Positions 1 through 12,700 of a stretch of DNA of 64,000 bases are shown here, in pieces. The stretch is from NCBI RefSeq assembly GCF_027497175.1, contig NZ_CP114901.1, forward strand, positions 1,488,001-1,552,000, given 5' to 3'. Every line of letters starts with the position of its first letter. Position 1 is the first letter of the stretch. Made by a program: the position numbers and the translations under genes. The notes under the pieces are model-generated. The model ran no database searches. It saw only the letters and a program-made list of their open reading frames with translations, and was not told the origin of the DNA. The stretch is from Verrucosispora sp. WMMD573 (lineage in GTDB: Bacteria > Actinomycetota > Actinomycetes > Mycobacteriales > Micromonosporaceae).

Positions 1-546
1 GGCATAGACGGCGAAGCCGTTGTCGGCGCAGCGCCGGTAGAAGGCGGCGAGCACGCTCAGCTCCGCGCAGGTGAAGGTCCACTGCGGCGCGGCGCCGCTG
101 TCGTCACGCAGCGCGTCCAGGCGGCTGTCGAGCCACCGTAGCTGCTGCTCAGCCAGGCGGCCGTCGGCCAGCAGCGACCGCAGCACCGTAGCCACCGAAT
201 CGAAGGTGACCGCCTCACCGTGCGGACGGTGCGTGGCGACGAAACGTTCGATGCCGCCGGCGATCCAGCCGCACCCGTCCGGGTCGATCACCGGATCCTC
301 GTCCTCGGCGGCAGCGTCTGTGGCGTAGAGCACACCATCGAGTCCGAGGATCAGATCCACCACTTCGGTGTACGCGGTGGCCCGGACCGTGCCGGTCTTC
401 GCGATCAGCTCAGCGAGCGCGGCGGTCGGCGCCGAGATTCCCGGCACGTCGACGATGTCGCCGAAATCGACGAACTCGGCAGGTGCGACCGGGTCGTAGA
501 AGCGGCCGGTCCGCGGCCACTGAACCGCGACGTTGTCCAGCCCCAT
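1..546 (-). CDS. Hypothetical protein, C-terminus beyond the window edge
   Basis: The reading frame is open from an ATG at 546 to the first base, giving at least 182 residues and running off the left edge. It begins MGLDNVAVQWPRTGRFYD and is acidic, with alternating hydrophobic stretches such as TEVVDLILGLDGVLYATD. The sequence AGAGGTG lies about 7 bases before the ATG and decides the start. It is transcribed away from gyrB, so the gap between them is a divergent promoter region. I recognise no catalytic motif and propose no function. Only the start side and strand are well supported. Confidence 0.7.
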   Translation of the reverse strand, partial: MGLDNVAVQWPRTGRFYDPVAPAEFVDFGDIVDVPGISAPTAALAELIAKTGTVRATAYTEVVDLILGLDGVLYATDAAAEDEDPVIDPDGCGWIAGGIERFVATHRPHGEAVTFDSVATVLRSLLADGRLAEQQLRWLDSRLDALRDDSGAAPQWTFTCAELSVLAAFYRRCADNGFAVYA

Positions 547-3030
<2,484 letters not shown>

Positions 3031-3080
3031 CGGACGCCGCACCGGGTCGGAACGTTCCGGCCCGGTACGGGTCCACAGAG

Positions 3081-3120
3081 TTATCCACAGCTTGGCCGGT
3101 ATCCACAGCCGTTATCCACA
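3081..3120 (+). promoter_or_regulatory. Cluster of DnaA boxes between gyrB and gyrA
   Basis: Two perfect consensus DnaA boxes TTATCCACA lie at 3081-3089 and 3112-3120. A one-mismatch box GTATCCACA lies between them at 3099-3107, and a degenerate gGGTCCACA sits just upstream at 3070-3078. All are on the same strand. The spacings and the location in the gyrA leader suggest DnaA control of gyrA or a DnaA-titrating site rather than the replication origin itself. Confidence 0.7.
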
Positions 3121-3156
3121 GCGCAAAAGCGACACTCAGTCTGATAAGGGTTAACA

Positions 3157-6100
3157 GTGACCGATTCCCCCGAGTCCACACCTAACGAGCCCGAGGTCCC
3201 CGAGGCGCTGGCCGCCGTCGTCTCGCACGACCGGATCGAGCCGGTCGGGCTCGAGGTGGAGATGCAGCGCTCCTACCTCGACTACGCGATGAGCGTCATC
3301 GTCGGGCGGGCGCTGCCGGACGTCCGGGACGGGCTCAAGCCGGTCCACCGCAAGATCCTGTACGCCATGTTCGACTCCGGCTACCGGCCGGACCGCGGCT
3401 ACGTGAAGTGCTCCCGGGTCGTCGGCGACGTGATGGGCCAGTTCCACCCGCACGGCGACTCGGCCATCTACGACGCCCTGGTCCGGATGGCCCAGCCCTG
3501 GTCGCTGCGCTACCCCCTGGTCGACGGCAACGGCAACTTCGGTTCGCCCGGAAATGATCCGGCTGCGGCCATGAGATATTGCGTTACGGCAGATTCCCGT
3601 ATTCGTACCGCAATGGGAAGCGTGCGGATCGGCGACGTGGTGCCGGGCGCCGCGTCGAGCAGCGAGACCGACATCGAGCTCAAGGTCCGCGACCGCAACG
3701 GCGACCTGGTCCACGCCTCGAAGTTCTTCCACTCGGGCGAGCACCCGACGCTGCGGCTGCGCACCCGCGAGGGGTACGAGCTGACCGGCACCCACAACCA
3801 CCCGGTGCTCTGCCTGGTGGACGTGGCCGGCGTGCCGACCCTGCTCTGGAAGCTGCTCGCCGAGATCGCCCCCGGTGATCGGGTGGTCCTCCAGCGCAGC
3901 GTGCCGGACGAGATCGGCTACCCGATGCTTGAGCATGTCGAGGCTGCCGTCCTCGCGGGTGCTTATGTCAGTGAGGGCTGGACATCTGCTGATCGCGTCG
4001 GCTTCGACAACTGCGATCGGGAGTTCTTTGTCCGCGTCCTGGCGGCTTACGACCTCGCCGTGGGTGGTCGACGTTGGGTCGGAACCGAAACGACCATCAC
4101 CGGCAAGACGCTGCACAAGCTACGCGGCTGGATTTCCGACTTTTCGGGATCGATCCTCGGTGAGTTGGTTGGCGCGCGCAGCGCTGACAAGTTCGTGCCG
4201 GAGTTCGTCTGGCAGGGGCCGGCCGCCATCAAGCGGGCCTTCCTTCAGGCGCTCTTCGAGGGCGACGGATCGTCCTCGCTGCTGCCGCGCCACACCATCC
4301 AGATCTCGTACTCCACCCGCAGCGAGCGGCTCGCCCGCGAGGTGCAGCAGTTGCTGCTGGAGTTCGGCGTGATCAGCCGGCATTGCCGGTACGACAGCGG
4401 CGAGATCAAGGTCGTCGTCACCAACCGCCGGGACGCCCGAATCTTCGCCGCCCAGGTCGGCTTCCTCGGCCGCAAGCAGGCCAAACTGGAGTCCGAACTG
4501 GCCTTGGTGCCGGCGAGCAGCACCGCCCTCTCCAGCGACCACGTGCCGCTGGTCGGTGACTTCATCCGGGAGCACGGCGCGAGCCGGTGGACCGAGCGGG
4601 ACTGGCTGCGCCGGCACAACGTGGACCGGGTCGAGCGGTGGGAGCGGGACCGCGACGAGATCGCGGCGCGGATCACCAACGCCGAGGTGCTCGACGTGGT
4701 CGAGCCGCTTGTCGACGGGCGTTTCTACTACGCCGAGGTGGCCGAGGTCGCGGACGCGGGTGTGCAGCCGGTCTACAGCATCCGGGTCGACACCGACGAT
4801 CACTCGTTCGTCTCCGACGGTTTCGTCAGCCACAACACCGAGTGCAAGCTCGACCCCCTCGCCATGGAGATGCTGCGGGACATCGACGAGGACACCGTCG
4901 ACCTGCAGGACAACTACGACGGCCGGGCCAAGGAGCCCACCATCCTGCCGTCGCGGATCCCGAACCTGCTGATCAACGGCTCCGAGGGCATCGCGGTCGG
5001 CATGGCCACCAAGATCCCGCCGCACAACCTGCGCGAGATCGGCGCAGCGGTGCAGTGGTGTCTGGAGCATCCGGAGGCCGACGAGGCCGAAACCCTCGAA
5101 GCACTCTTGGAGATCGTCAAGGGTCCGGACTTCCCCACCCACGGTCTGATCGTCGGTCAGTCCGGCATTCAGGACGCGTACCGCACGGGTCGTGGCTCGA
5201 TCCGGATGCGGGCCGTGGTGGAGGTGGAGGAGGACAAGCGGGGCCGGCCGGCGCTGGTGGTCAGTGAGCTGCCGTACCAGGTGAACCCGGACAATCTCGC
5301 CGAGCGGATCGCCGAGCTGATCAAGGAGGGCAAGCTCGGCGGGATCGCCGACATCCGCGACGAGTCCTCCGGGCGTACCGGTATGCGGATCGTGCTGGTG
5401 CTCAAGCGCGACGCGGTCGCGAAGGTGGTGCTGAACAACCTCTACAAGCACACGCAGCTTCAGGAGACCTTCGGCGCGAACATGCTGGCGCTGGTCGACG
5501 GGGTGCCGCGCACGCTGAACCTGGCGCAGTTCATCCGCTACTACGTCGAGCACCAGATCGAGGTGATCCGGCGGCGGACCGCGTTCCGGCTGCGTAAGGC
5601 GGAGGAGCGCGCGCACATCCTGCGCGGTCTGGCCAAGGCGCTGGACGCGCTGGACGAGGTGATCGCGCTGATCCGGCGCTCGCCGACGGTTGAGGACGCC
5701 CGGCAGGGTCTGATCCGGTTGCTGGAGATCGACGAGATCCAGGCCACCGCGATCCTGGACATGCAGCTGCGTCGGCTCGCCGCGCTGGAGCGGCAGCGGA
5801 TCCTCGACGATCTGGCCAAGCTGGAGGTGGAGATCGCCGACCTCAAGGACATCCTGGCCAAGCCGGAGCGGCAGCGTCGGATCGTCTCGGAGGAGTTGGG
5901 GGAGATCGTCGCCAAGTGGGGCGACGACCGCCGCACCAAAATCATTCCGTTCGACGGCGAGGTCTCGATGGAGGACCTCATCGCGCGGGAGGACGTGGTC
6001 GTCACGATCACCCGGACCGGGTACGCCAAGCGGACCAAGGTTGATCTCTACCGCTCGCAGCGGCGGGGCGGTAAGGGCGTCAGTGGTGCCACGCTGCGGC

Positions 6101-6933
6101 AGGACGACATCGTCAGCCACTTCTTCGTCTGCTCGACGCACGACTGGATGCTGTTCTTCACGAACAAGGGGCGGGTGTACCGGGCCAAAGCGTACGAGCT
6201 TCCGGAGGCCAGTAGGGTGGCCAAGGGCCAGCACGTGGCCAACCTGCTCGCCTTCCAACCGGACGAGCAGATCGCACAGATCATCGAGATCCCGAATTAC
6301 CAGGTGGCTCCCTACCTGGTCCTGGCGACGAAGAACGGCCTGGTGAAGAAGACGCGGCTTGAGGAGTTCGACTCCAACCGGTCCGGCGGCATCATCGCGA
6401 TCAACCTGCGCGATGAGGACGAGCTGGTCGGTGCTGCGCTCGTCGCTCCCAGCGACGACCTGCTGCTGGTCTCGAAGAACGCTCAGGCGATCCGGTTCAA
6501 CGCCACGGACGAGGCCCTGCGCCCGATGGGTCGGGCGACCTCAGGTGTGATCGGCATGCGCTTCAGCGAGGAAGATGAACTGCTGGCCATGGAGGTCGTC
6601 CGGGAGGGTCTGGACGTCCTGGTGGCCACGAACGGCGGATACGCGAAACGTACCCCGATCGAGGAATACCCGGTGCAGGGCCGGGGAGGTAAGGGTGTGC
6701 TGACTGCGAAGATCACCGAGCGACGCGGTGGTCTGGTCGGCGCTGTCGTGATCGACCCGGACGATGAGCTGTTCGCTATCACCAGCAACGGTGGCGTCAT
6801 CCGGACTCCGGTGAAGCCTGTACGCCGTACGCGTGACCGGAACACAATGGGGGTCAAGCTGATGGACCTTCCGGACGGCGTGACTATCGTGGCGATTGCT
6901 CGCAATGCCGACGAGCCTGACGAACAGGACTAG
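3157..6933 (+). CDS. gyrA: DNA gyrase subunit A precursor with intein
   Basis: This 1258-residue precursor becomes an 839-residue GyrA after protein splicing. The extein shows [20 protein letters not shown] in the winged-helix domain. The catalytic tyrosine is residue 141 of MRY, immediately before the intein, so splicing is needed for an active subunit. The DNA-wrapping C-terminal domain carries the gyrase-specific GyrA box QRRGGKG near nucleotide 6060. The GTG start at 3157 follows AAGGG by 8 bases. The downstream extein resumes with [13 protein letters not shown]. The DUF3566 gene starts four bases after the stop codon, which suggests one transcript. Confidence 0.97.
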   Translation: MTDSPESTPNEPEVPEALAAVVSHDRIEPVGLEVEMQRSYLDYAMSVIVGRALPDVRDGLKPVHRKILYAMFDSGYRPDRGYVKCSRVVGDVMGQFHPHGDSAIYDALVRMAQPWSLRYPLVDGNGNFGSPGNDPAAAMRYCVTADSRIRTAMGSVRIGDVVPGAASSSETDIELKVRDRNGDLVHASKFFHSGEHPTLRLRTREGYELTGTHNHPVLCLVDVAGVPTLLWKLLAEIAPGDRVVLQRSVPDEIGYPMLEHVEAAVLAGAYVSEGWTSADRVGFDNCDREFFVRVLAAYDLAVGGRRWVGTETTITGKTLHKLRGWISDFSGSILGELVGARSADKFVPEFVWQGPAAIKRAFLQALFEGDGSSSLLPRHTIQISYSTRSERLAREVQQLLLEFGVISRHCRYDSGEIKVVVTNRRDARIFAAQVGFLGRKQAKLESELALVPASSTALSSDHVPLVGDFIREHGASRWTERDWLRRHNVDRVERWERDRDEIAARITNAEVLDVVEPLVDGRFYYAEVAEVADAGVQPVYSIRVDTDDHSFVSDGFVSHNTECKLDPLAMEMLRDIDEDTVDLQDNYDGRAKEPTILPSRIPNLLINGSEGIAVGMATKIPPHNLREIGAAVQWCLEHPEADEAETLEALLEIVKGPDFPTHGLIVGQSGIQDAYRTGRGSIRMRAVVEVEEDKRGRPALVVSELPYQVNPDNLAERIAELIKEGKLGGIADIRDESSGRTGMRIVLVLKRDAVAKVVLNNLYKHTQLQETFGANMLALVDGVPRTLNLAQFIRYYVEHQIEVIRRRTAFRLRKAEERAHILRGLAKALDALDEVIALIRRSPTVEDARQGLIRLLEIDEIQATAILDMQLRRLAALERQRILDDLAKLEVEIADLKDILAKPERQRRIVSEELGEIVAKWGDDRRTKIIPFDGEVSMEDLIAREDVVVTITRTGYAKRTKVDLYRSQRRGGKGVSGATLRQDDIVSHFFVCSTHDWMLFFTNKGRVYRAKAYELPEASRVAKGQHVANLLAFQPDEQIAQIIEIPNYQVAPYLVLATKNGLVKKTRLEEFDSNRSGGIIAINLRDEDELVGAALVAPSDDLLLVSKNAQAIRFNATDEALRPMGRATSGVIGMRFSEEDELLAMEVVREGLDVLVATNGGYAKRTPIEEYPVQGRGGKGVLTAKITERRGGLVGAVVIDPDDELFAITSNGGVIRTPVKPVRRTRDRNTMGVKLMDLPDGVTIVAIARNADEPDEQD
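3580..4836 (+). mobile_element. GyrA intein with LAGLIDADG-type homing endonuclease domain
   Basis: The intein is 419 residues (precursor residues 142-560), inserted between MRY and TECKL, the same site as the mycobacterial GyrA inteins. Splicing residues are intact: Cys1 (CVTADSRI), block [10 protein letters not shown], block [20 protein letters not shown], the His-Asn terminus (VSHN) and a Thr as +1 extein residue. Between the splicing halves are endonuclease blocks [10 protein letters not shown] and LQALFEGDG, each keeping an acidic residue, so the domain may be active. Base composition is uneven, with AT-richer stretches at about 3570-3610 and 3930-4110, consistent with horizontal spread. 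The length is close to that of the full-size M. leprae GyrA intein (about 420 residues, from memory). Confidence 0.95.
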
Positions 6934-6937
6934 TTGA

Positions 6938-7849
6938 ATGACGGAGACACAGGCGAAGTCGGGGAACGCGGGGACCTCGGCCAACCCGGTCGACGAGGAC
7001 GCCGCGAAGAGCGGCACGCCAGCGACCGGCCGCGCGGCCGTGGGCCGGGCCACCGTCCCTGCCGACGCGCCTGCCCCGAAATTCACCCGGGCTCCCGGAA
7101 TGGCCCCACCTCCCGACAAGCCGACAGACGAATCGGAGGGCGACGTCGCGGAGGAGAAGTCGACGGAGGGCGGCAGCGCCACGGAAGCCACCACGACCTC
7201 GGTCGGTAAGCCGTCCCCTGTCCAGCCGACCGTTGCCTCTGGGGGCAAGCCCTCTCCGGGTGCGACCGGAATCCTGCCGGCGGCCAGCACCAGCACCACC
7301 GGTACCCAGCCCCGGGTGACCGGGGTGGGTCCGAAGCCGGACGCGACCCGGTCGTTCGGGCTCGGCCGACCGGCCAACGGTGGTGGGCTGCCCCCGGGGG
7401 TCAGCACGGCGGTGGGCGCCGCGCGGGTCGGTGAGGCGGTACGCGCCGCGCGTACCTCGGTCAGCTCGGCTGCCTCACGCGGGCCGCGCCGGGCCCGCCT
7501 GAACCTCAAGCGGATCGACCCGTGGTCGGTGATGAAGTTCGCCTTCGCGTTGTCGGTGGTGCTGTTCATCGTCATCGTCGTGGCGACCTCGGTGCTGTAT
7601 CTGGCGCTGGACGCGATGGGTGTGTTCAGCAGCGTGAACGACAGCCTCGGTGACCTGGTCAACGCGGGTGGTGGGCAGAGCACCGACGGCTTCCAGATCA
7701 CCGCACGCGGGGTGATCTTCAGTTCGGCGTTGATCGGCCTGGTCAACGTCGTGCTGTTCACCGCGCTGGCCACCCTCGGTGCGTTCGTCTACAACGTCTG
7801 CGCCGACCTGGTTGGCGGCATCGAGCTGACCCTCGCCGAGCGGGACTGA
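6938..7849 (+). CDS. DUF3566 membrane protein
   Basis: This 303-residue protein follows gyrA by four bases, the conserved actinobacterial order. The first ~190 residues are Pro/Ala/Thr/Gly-rich and probably disordered and cytoplasmic. The C-terminal ~110 residues form the DUF3566 domain: LNLKRIDPWSVMKFAFALS leads into a first membrane segment (around residues 200-225), and a second lies around 255-285. It ends GGIELTLAERD, characteristic of this family. The biochemical role is not established; the position after gyrase genes is widely conserved. The ATG start lies directly after the gyrA stop. Confidence 0.88.
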   Translation: MTETQAKSGNAGTSANPVDEDAAKSGTPATGRAAVGRATVPADAPAPKFTRAPGMAPPPDKPTDESEGDVAEEKSTEGGSATEATTTSVGKPSPVQPTVASGGKPSPGATGILPAASTSTTGTQPRVTGVGPKPDATRSFGLGRPANGGGLPPGVSTAVGAARVGEAVRAARTSVSSAASRGPRRARLNLKRIDPWSVMKFAFALSVVLFIVIVVATSVLYLALDAMGVFSSVNDSLGDLVNAGGGQSTDGFQITARGVIFSSALIGLVNVVLFTALATLGAFVYNVCADLVGGIELTLAERD

Positions 7850-8166
7850 CAGTTCTTCGACGCCGGTCCGTGCCGCCCTTCGCGGTGGTGCGGGCCGGCT
7901 TTCCGGTTTCGCGCAGGATGCCGCATTGTGGGGGTCCCCGGCGGCCAGGTCCTCGCGGGATGCCGCATGTGGGGGTCTCCGGCGGCTGGGATCGCGCGGA
8001 ATGCCGCATTCTGCGGAGGGTCCGCCGGAGGTCGTGCGCACGATTAACCCGGTGTACCGGGTCCTGGTGCTCGGGTAGGTTCAGGGGGCGGCGTGGGGTG
8101 GCTGGTGGGCCCGGCCCCGATTTGGGGGGCGCTGGGCGGATGGGTTAACCTTGCTCGTCGCTACGC
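7850..8166. other. Intergenic region upstream of tRNA-Ile
   Basis: These 317 bases contain the tandem repeats listed separately (7911-8018) and must contain the tRNA-Ile promoter. I saw no convincing open frame, and no clear terminator after the DUF3566 gene. Confidence 0.5.
7911..8018. repeat. Three degenerate tandem repeats of about 40 bp
   Basis: Units share the core GGATGCCGCAT at 7916 and 7958 and GGAATGCCGCAT at 7998, so the periods are 42 and 40. The first two units also share TGTGGGGGTC followed by CCGGCGGC. The third is truncated. They lie between the DUF3566 gene and tRNA-Ile. Confidence 0.75.
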
Positions 8167-8240
8167 GGGGCTATAGCTCAGTCGGTTAGAGCGCAGAGCT
8201 GATAACTCTGAGGTCGCTGGTTCGATTCCAGCTAGCCCCA
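8167..8240 (+). tRNA. tRNA-Ile (GAT)
   Basis: A 74-base cloverleaf with acceptor GGGGCTA / TAGCCCC, D-arm GCTCAGTCGGTTAGAGC, anticodon stem AGAGC..CTCTG region with loop CTGATAA (anticodon GAT) and T-loop GGTTCGATTCC. The discriminator is A and the CCA end is not encoded. In actinobacteria this tRNA commonly follows gyrA and precedes tRNA-Ala. Confidence 0.97.
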
Positions 8241-8284
8241 CCGCACATGGTCCGACGGCACGTCGAGCGTGAGGGGCAGCCCCG

Positions 8285-8413
8285 ATGTTCAAGAAGCTGT
8301 TGATCCTGGTTGGTGTCGTCGGCGTGGCCGCGGTGGTGGCCAAGAAGGTCAAGGAAGCCAACGACGAGCGCGCCCTCTGGCACGAGGCGACCACCTCGAC
8401 GGACCTGCGCTGA
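8285..8413 (+). CDS. DLW-39 family small protein
   Basis: This 42-residue product starts MFKKLLILVGVVGVAAVVA, a single membrane segment, followed by a basic KKVKEAND and then RALWHEATTSTDLR. The LW.EAT signature, tiny size and position between tRNA-Ile and tRNA-Ala match the DLW-39 family of actinobacterial micro-proteins. The function is unknown. It lies 44 bases after tRNA-Ile and 37 before tRNA-Ala, so it is probably embedded in the tRNA transcript. Confidence 0.85.
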   Translation: MFKKLLILVGVVGVAAVVAKKVKEANDERALWHEATTSTDLR

Positions 8414-8450
8414 CACCGTCCGCTCCGACCTGCGGCCTCAGCGCCGTGAC

Positions 8451-8523
8451 GGGGCCCTAGCTCAACTGGCAGAGCACTGCCTTTGCAAGGCAGGGGTTAG
8501 GGGTTCGAGTCCCCTGGGCTCCA
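8451..8523 (+). tRNA. tRNA-Ala (TGC)
   Basis: A 73-base cloverleaf with acceptor GGGGCCC pairing with GGGCTCC (one G-T pair), anticodon stem CTGCC/GGCAG with loop TTTGCAA (anticodon TGC), and T-arm GGGTTCGAGTCCC. The discriminator is A and the CCA is not encoded. Confidence 0.97.
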
Positions 8524-8746
8524 CACAACTGCGGATCGACCTCACTGAGGACGAGCACGACGATAGCCCGTGGTCGACAGGACCATTGATCGGCGAGGCA
8601 CCGAGACCGTTCATCTGCTTTCCCATGCTCCCGAGGAGATGTAGGCAGGGCCACGGGTCGCTGCCCATCCGTACAGCCAGCCGTAAGCCGGGTAGCTGGG
8701 TGACCATCGACGGTGGTGGCATCGGCGGCAGGCTAGCGTCGGAGGG

Positions 8747-9739
8747 GTGAGTATCGGATTTCCTCGTGTGCTGCCTGCCGACGGTGACGTCGGCGAGGCG
8801 GCTGCCCTGTTGCGTACGGGCAGCCTGGTGGCCTTTCCGACGGAGACGGTCTACGGGCTGGGCGCGAACGCGTTGGACGCGCGGGCGGCGGCCCGGATCT
8901 TCGAGGCGAAGCAGCGGCCGAGCTTCGATCCGCTGATCACCCATCTCGCCGACGTGGCGGACCTGGAACCGCTGGTGGGGCCGGTGTCGCCGGCCGTGGC
9001 GGCGCTGGCCGCGCGGTTCTGGCCGGGGCCGTTGACGCTGATCGTGGACCGACCGGAGAGGATCCCGCCGATCGTCACCTCCGGGCTGGACAGCATGGCG
9101 GTGCGGGTGCCGGATCACGAGCACGCTCGGCGGTTGATTGCCGCTGCCGGGGTTCCGGTGGCCGCGCCGAGCGCGAACCGGTTCGGGCAGCTGAGTCCCA
9201 CCCGTGCGGAGCACGTGGTGCGCGGGCTGGGTGCGGCCGTGGACGTGGTGCTCGATGGCGGGCCGACCCGCTGCGGGATTGAGTCGACGATCGTGGACGC
9301 CCGGGGGGACCGGCCGGTGGTGCTGCGGCTCGGTGCGTTGCCGGTGGAGGAGTTGGAGAAGGTGACCGGGCCGGTGACGGTCCGGCCGGGTAGCTCGGGG
9401 CAGCCGGTCGCACCGGGCACCTTGGCCGCGCACTATGCGCCGCGTACGCCGTTGCGGCTGCTTGCCGGCGCGGAGTCGGCGGGTGCCGGCGGTGCGGGGC
9501 GCGGGTATCTGGCGTTCCGGGACCGGCCGGCGGGCGGCTGGGCGGCGGTTGAGGTGCTCTCCGCCTCCGGGGACCTGACCGAGGCGGCGGCTCGCCTCTT
9601 CGACGCGTTGCATCGACTGGACGCCGCCCGGGTGACCGAGATCGTCGCGGAGCCGGTGCCGGACACCGGTGTGGGGCGGGCCGTCAATGACCGGCTGCGC
9701 CGCGCCGCCGCGACCTGGGATCCCGTCGTCTTCGAGTAA
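8747..9739 (+). CDS. sua5: L-threonylcarbamoyladenylate synthase, Sua5 type
   Basis: This 330-residue enzyme makes threonylcarbamoyl-AMP from threonine, bicarbonate and ATP for the t6A37 modification of ANN-decoding tRNAs. The YrdC domain (about residues 15-200) shows GSLVAFPTETVYGLGANA, KQRPSFDPLITH, and APSANRFGQLSPT. A smaller C-terminal Sua5 domain (about 235-325) distinguishes it from the short TsaC form. The GTG start lacks a strong ribosome site. The next gene converges from the other strand only 15 bases after the stop, so the mRNAs may overlap. No other t6A genes are in the window. Confidence 0.93.
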   Translation: MSIGFPRVLPADGDVGEAAALLRTGSLVAFPTETVYGLGANALDARAAARIFEAKQRPSFDPLITHLADVADLEPLVGPVSPAVAALAARFWPGPLTLIVDRPERIPPIVTSGLDSMAVRVPDHEHARRLIAAAGVPVAAPSANRFGQLSPTRAEHVVRGLGAAVDVVLDGGPTRCGIESTIVDARGDRPVVLRLGALPVEELEKVTGPVTVRPGSSGQPVAPGTLAAHYAPRTPLRLLAGAESAGAGGAGRGYLAFRDRPAGGWAAVEVLSASGDLTEAAARLFDALHRLDAARVTEIVAEPVPDTGVGRAVNDRLRRAAATWDPVVFE

Positions 9740-9754
9740 CAGACCTGACGACGG

Positions 9755-12700
9755 TCACCCGTGGTGCGCTGAGGCTTCCTGTCCGAAGTGGGGCCGGCCG
9801 TCCGCTCGCCCGCCATCGCCCCCATCGCCGTGGTCCCGCTGGTCGTCGGCCTGCTCGCCCTGCCCGGCGTCGCGCTGCCCGGCGGCATCGGCGTCGCGCT
9901 GCCCGGCATCGCCCTGCTCGCCGTCGGTCTGGGGAAATTGAGCGACGAGCCGGGTGAGAGCGCCGTTGGCGAGGGTGGCGCCGAGCGCGGATCCGGTGGC
10001 GATGGTCCAGCCGACCGGGCCAAGCGGGGTGCAGCCGAAGAACTGGCTGAGCCCGGGGGTCTGCACCACGGCGGCCAGCACCCCGAAGGACGCGGCGGTG
10101 GAGGCGAGCACGGTCGGACTGGTGCCGCCGGCCAGCACGGTCTGGCCGAGTTGGGTACCGACCAGGGAGACCAGGGCGACGGTGCCGGCGCGTCGCTGGG
10201 TGCCGGTGTAGCGGGCTAGTGTCCAGCCGGTGGTCGCACCGAGGGTGGTGGCGGCGGCGCGCAGCCCGATCTCCCGGGTCATGGTCTGGCCGAGCGAGCT
10301 GTCCGGGCCTTCGCGGAGCAGTCCGTCGGCGTGGTCGCCGCCGGGTGGCCGTACGGCGATGGCCAGCGCCGGTGCCATGTCGGTGAGCAGGTTGACCAGC
10401 AGCAGTTGGCGTCCGTTGAGCGCGGCCCGGCCGGTGGCGGCGGCGGTAAGCACGCTGAACGCGATCTCGCCGAGGTTGCCGCCGACGAGGATGCTCAGCG
10501 CGTGGCGGACCGAGGACCACATCGCCCGACCTTCGACCAGGGTGGCAATGATCGTTTCCAGCCGGTCGTCGGTGACCACCAGGTCGGCCGCGGCGCGGGC
10601 CGCCGGGGTGCCCCGTTGACCGAGGGCGATGCCCACGTCGGCCAGCCGGATGGCGGGGGCGTCGTTGGCGCCGTCACCGGTCATCGCGACGGTACGCCCG
10701 CACTTCTGTAGCGCCTGGATGATGCGGACCTTGTGGGCCGGGGTGCAGCGGGCTACCACGTCGGTGGCGGCCAGCCGCTCGGCGAGGGCGGTGTCGTCGA
10801 GTTGGTCGAGTTCGGTGGCGGTGACCACCTGCTGAGCGTCTCCGGCGCTGATGGTGGCGGCGATCGCCTCGGCGGTCGCCGGATGGTCACCAGTGATCAT
10901 GATGGTGTGCACGCCCGCCTGGCGGATCCGGCGGACGGCCGGCGCGGCGCTGGCGCGTACCCCGTCGGCGATCGCCAGGAAGCCGGTGAAGACCAGGCCG
11001 CGTACGCCGTCGTCGGTGATGTCTGGGTCGGTGACGGTGCACTCGGCGACGGCGAGGATCCGGTGTCCCGCGCCGGCCCGTTCGCCGAGCAGCCGGTGGA
11101 GTTCGGCCCGGCCCGCGTCGTCGAGCGGCTCGTCGCGTCCGGCGACGCGGTTCGCGGCGCAGCGCGGCAGGACCGCCTCCGGTGCGCCCTTCACACTGAG
11201 CAGCAACCCGGTGTCGGTTTCGCCGACGCTGGCGTGGTACCCGCGCGACGGTTCGAACGGCAGACCACCGGCGGCCCGCCAACCGGGCGCGCCGTCCGGT
11301 TCGGTGACGCCGGCGGCGCGGGCACCTCGCAGCACCGCCCGGTCGGTCTGCATGGAGAGTTCCTCGGGGTCGTCGGCCGCCGGGGTGGCGCGTAGCGCCG
11401 CCGCCAGGGTGTGTCGCAGCCGGTCGTCGAGCTGCTCCACGGGGGCGTACGAGTCGGCGTCGCCCACCCCGACCAGCATCAGGTGGCCCTCGGTGAGGGT
11501 GCCGGTCTTGTCGAAGCAGAGCACGTCGACCCGGCCCAGTGCCTCGATGGTGCGCGGGTTACGGACCAGCGCACCGTGCTCGGCGAGTCGCCGGGCGGCG
11601 GCCAGTTGGGCGGCGCTGACCAGGAACGGCAGTCCCTCCGGCACCGAGGCGACGGCCAGGTTCGCGGCGGTCGCGGCGGTCTGGGCCAGCGGTACGCCCC
11701 GCAGCAGCCCGGCGCCGGCCACGGCGACCGCCGAGCCGGCGGCCAGTGGGACCGCGGTCCGCGTCAGCTTGCCCAGCCGCGCCTCGACTCCGCTGACCGG
11801 TGCTGCCTGCCCGGCCAGGGCGAGACTGCGTCCGGCCTCGGTGTCCGCGCCGGTGGCCACGACCACGGCGTCGCCTCGGCCGGCGGCGATGCTGGTGCCT
11901 TCGTAGACCATGGAGGAGCGCTCGGCCACGGCGGCGGCGACCACCGGCTGGTCGGTCTTGCTGACCGGCAGCGATTCGCCGGTCAGGGAGGACTCGTCGG
12001 CTTCCAGGCCGACGGAGGTCAGCACCCGGCAGTCGGCGGGTACCGCGTCGCCGGATTCGAGCACGATCACGTCGCCGGGGACGAGGTCGTCGGCGGGTAC
12101 CACCCGTTCGACGCCGTCGCGGCGGACCCGGGCGGTCACCGCCGAACGGGACAGCAGCTGCGCCAGCGACTTCTCGGTGTTGCGCTGGTGTACCGCGCCG
12201 ACCAGCGCCGAAGCTCCGACGACCCCACCGACCAGGGCGGCGTCGACGAGCGAGCCGAAGCTGGCGGAGAGCACCGCTCCGGCGGCGAGCACCGGGGTGA
12301 GCGGGTTGGCCAGTTCGTCGACGAAGGCGCGGAGCAGCCCGCCCGGGCCAGCCGTCTCACCTGCGCGGTTGGCCTGTCGTCGCTGGGCTTCGGTCTCGGT
12401 CAACCCGTCGTGGCCCGTGCCGAGCTGGTCGATGACTGTGGTCACCGGCATCAGGTGCCAGGCGGTGATCGCGGGTGCGGGTGCGGTGGTTCGTTCGGTC
12501 AGCCGGCCGGCCCGCCACACGCCGTGGGCGAAGGCCAGCGCCGCCGCGCCGTTGACCGAGGCGAGCGTACGGCCGGGTAGCAGGGCCGGGTCGGCGGTGA
12601 AGGCACCGAGCGCGCCGAGGCCGGTGCCGGCCAGGCCGATGCGCAGGTTCTGCGCGGTCATCCGCCGCGCCACCCCGGCCGCTTCGATGATCAGGGCGAC

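Noticed and set aside
3031..3156. Replication origin in the gyrB-gyrA gap
   Set aside because: Only three good DnaA boxes and no AT-rich unwinding region; the origin of actinobacteria is expected between dnaA and dnaN, outside this window.
4120..6258. Minus-strand open frame opposite gyrA (712 codons)
   Set aside because: It is antisense to the extein and intein coding sequence, with no recognisable domains; a codon-bias shadow.
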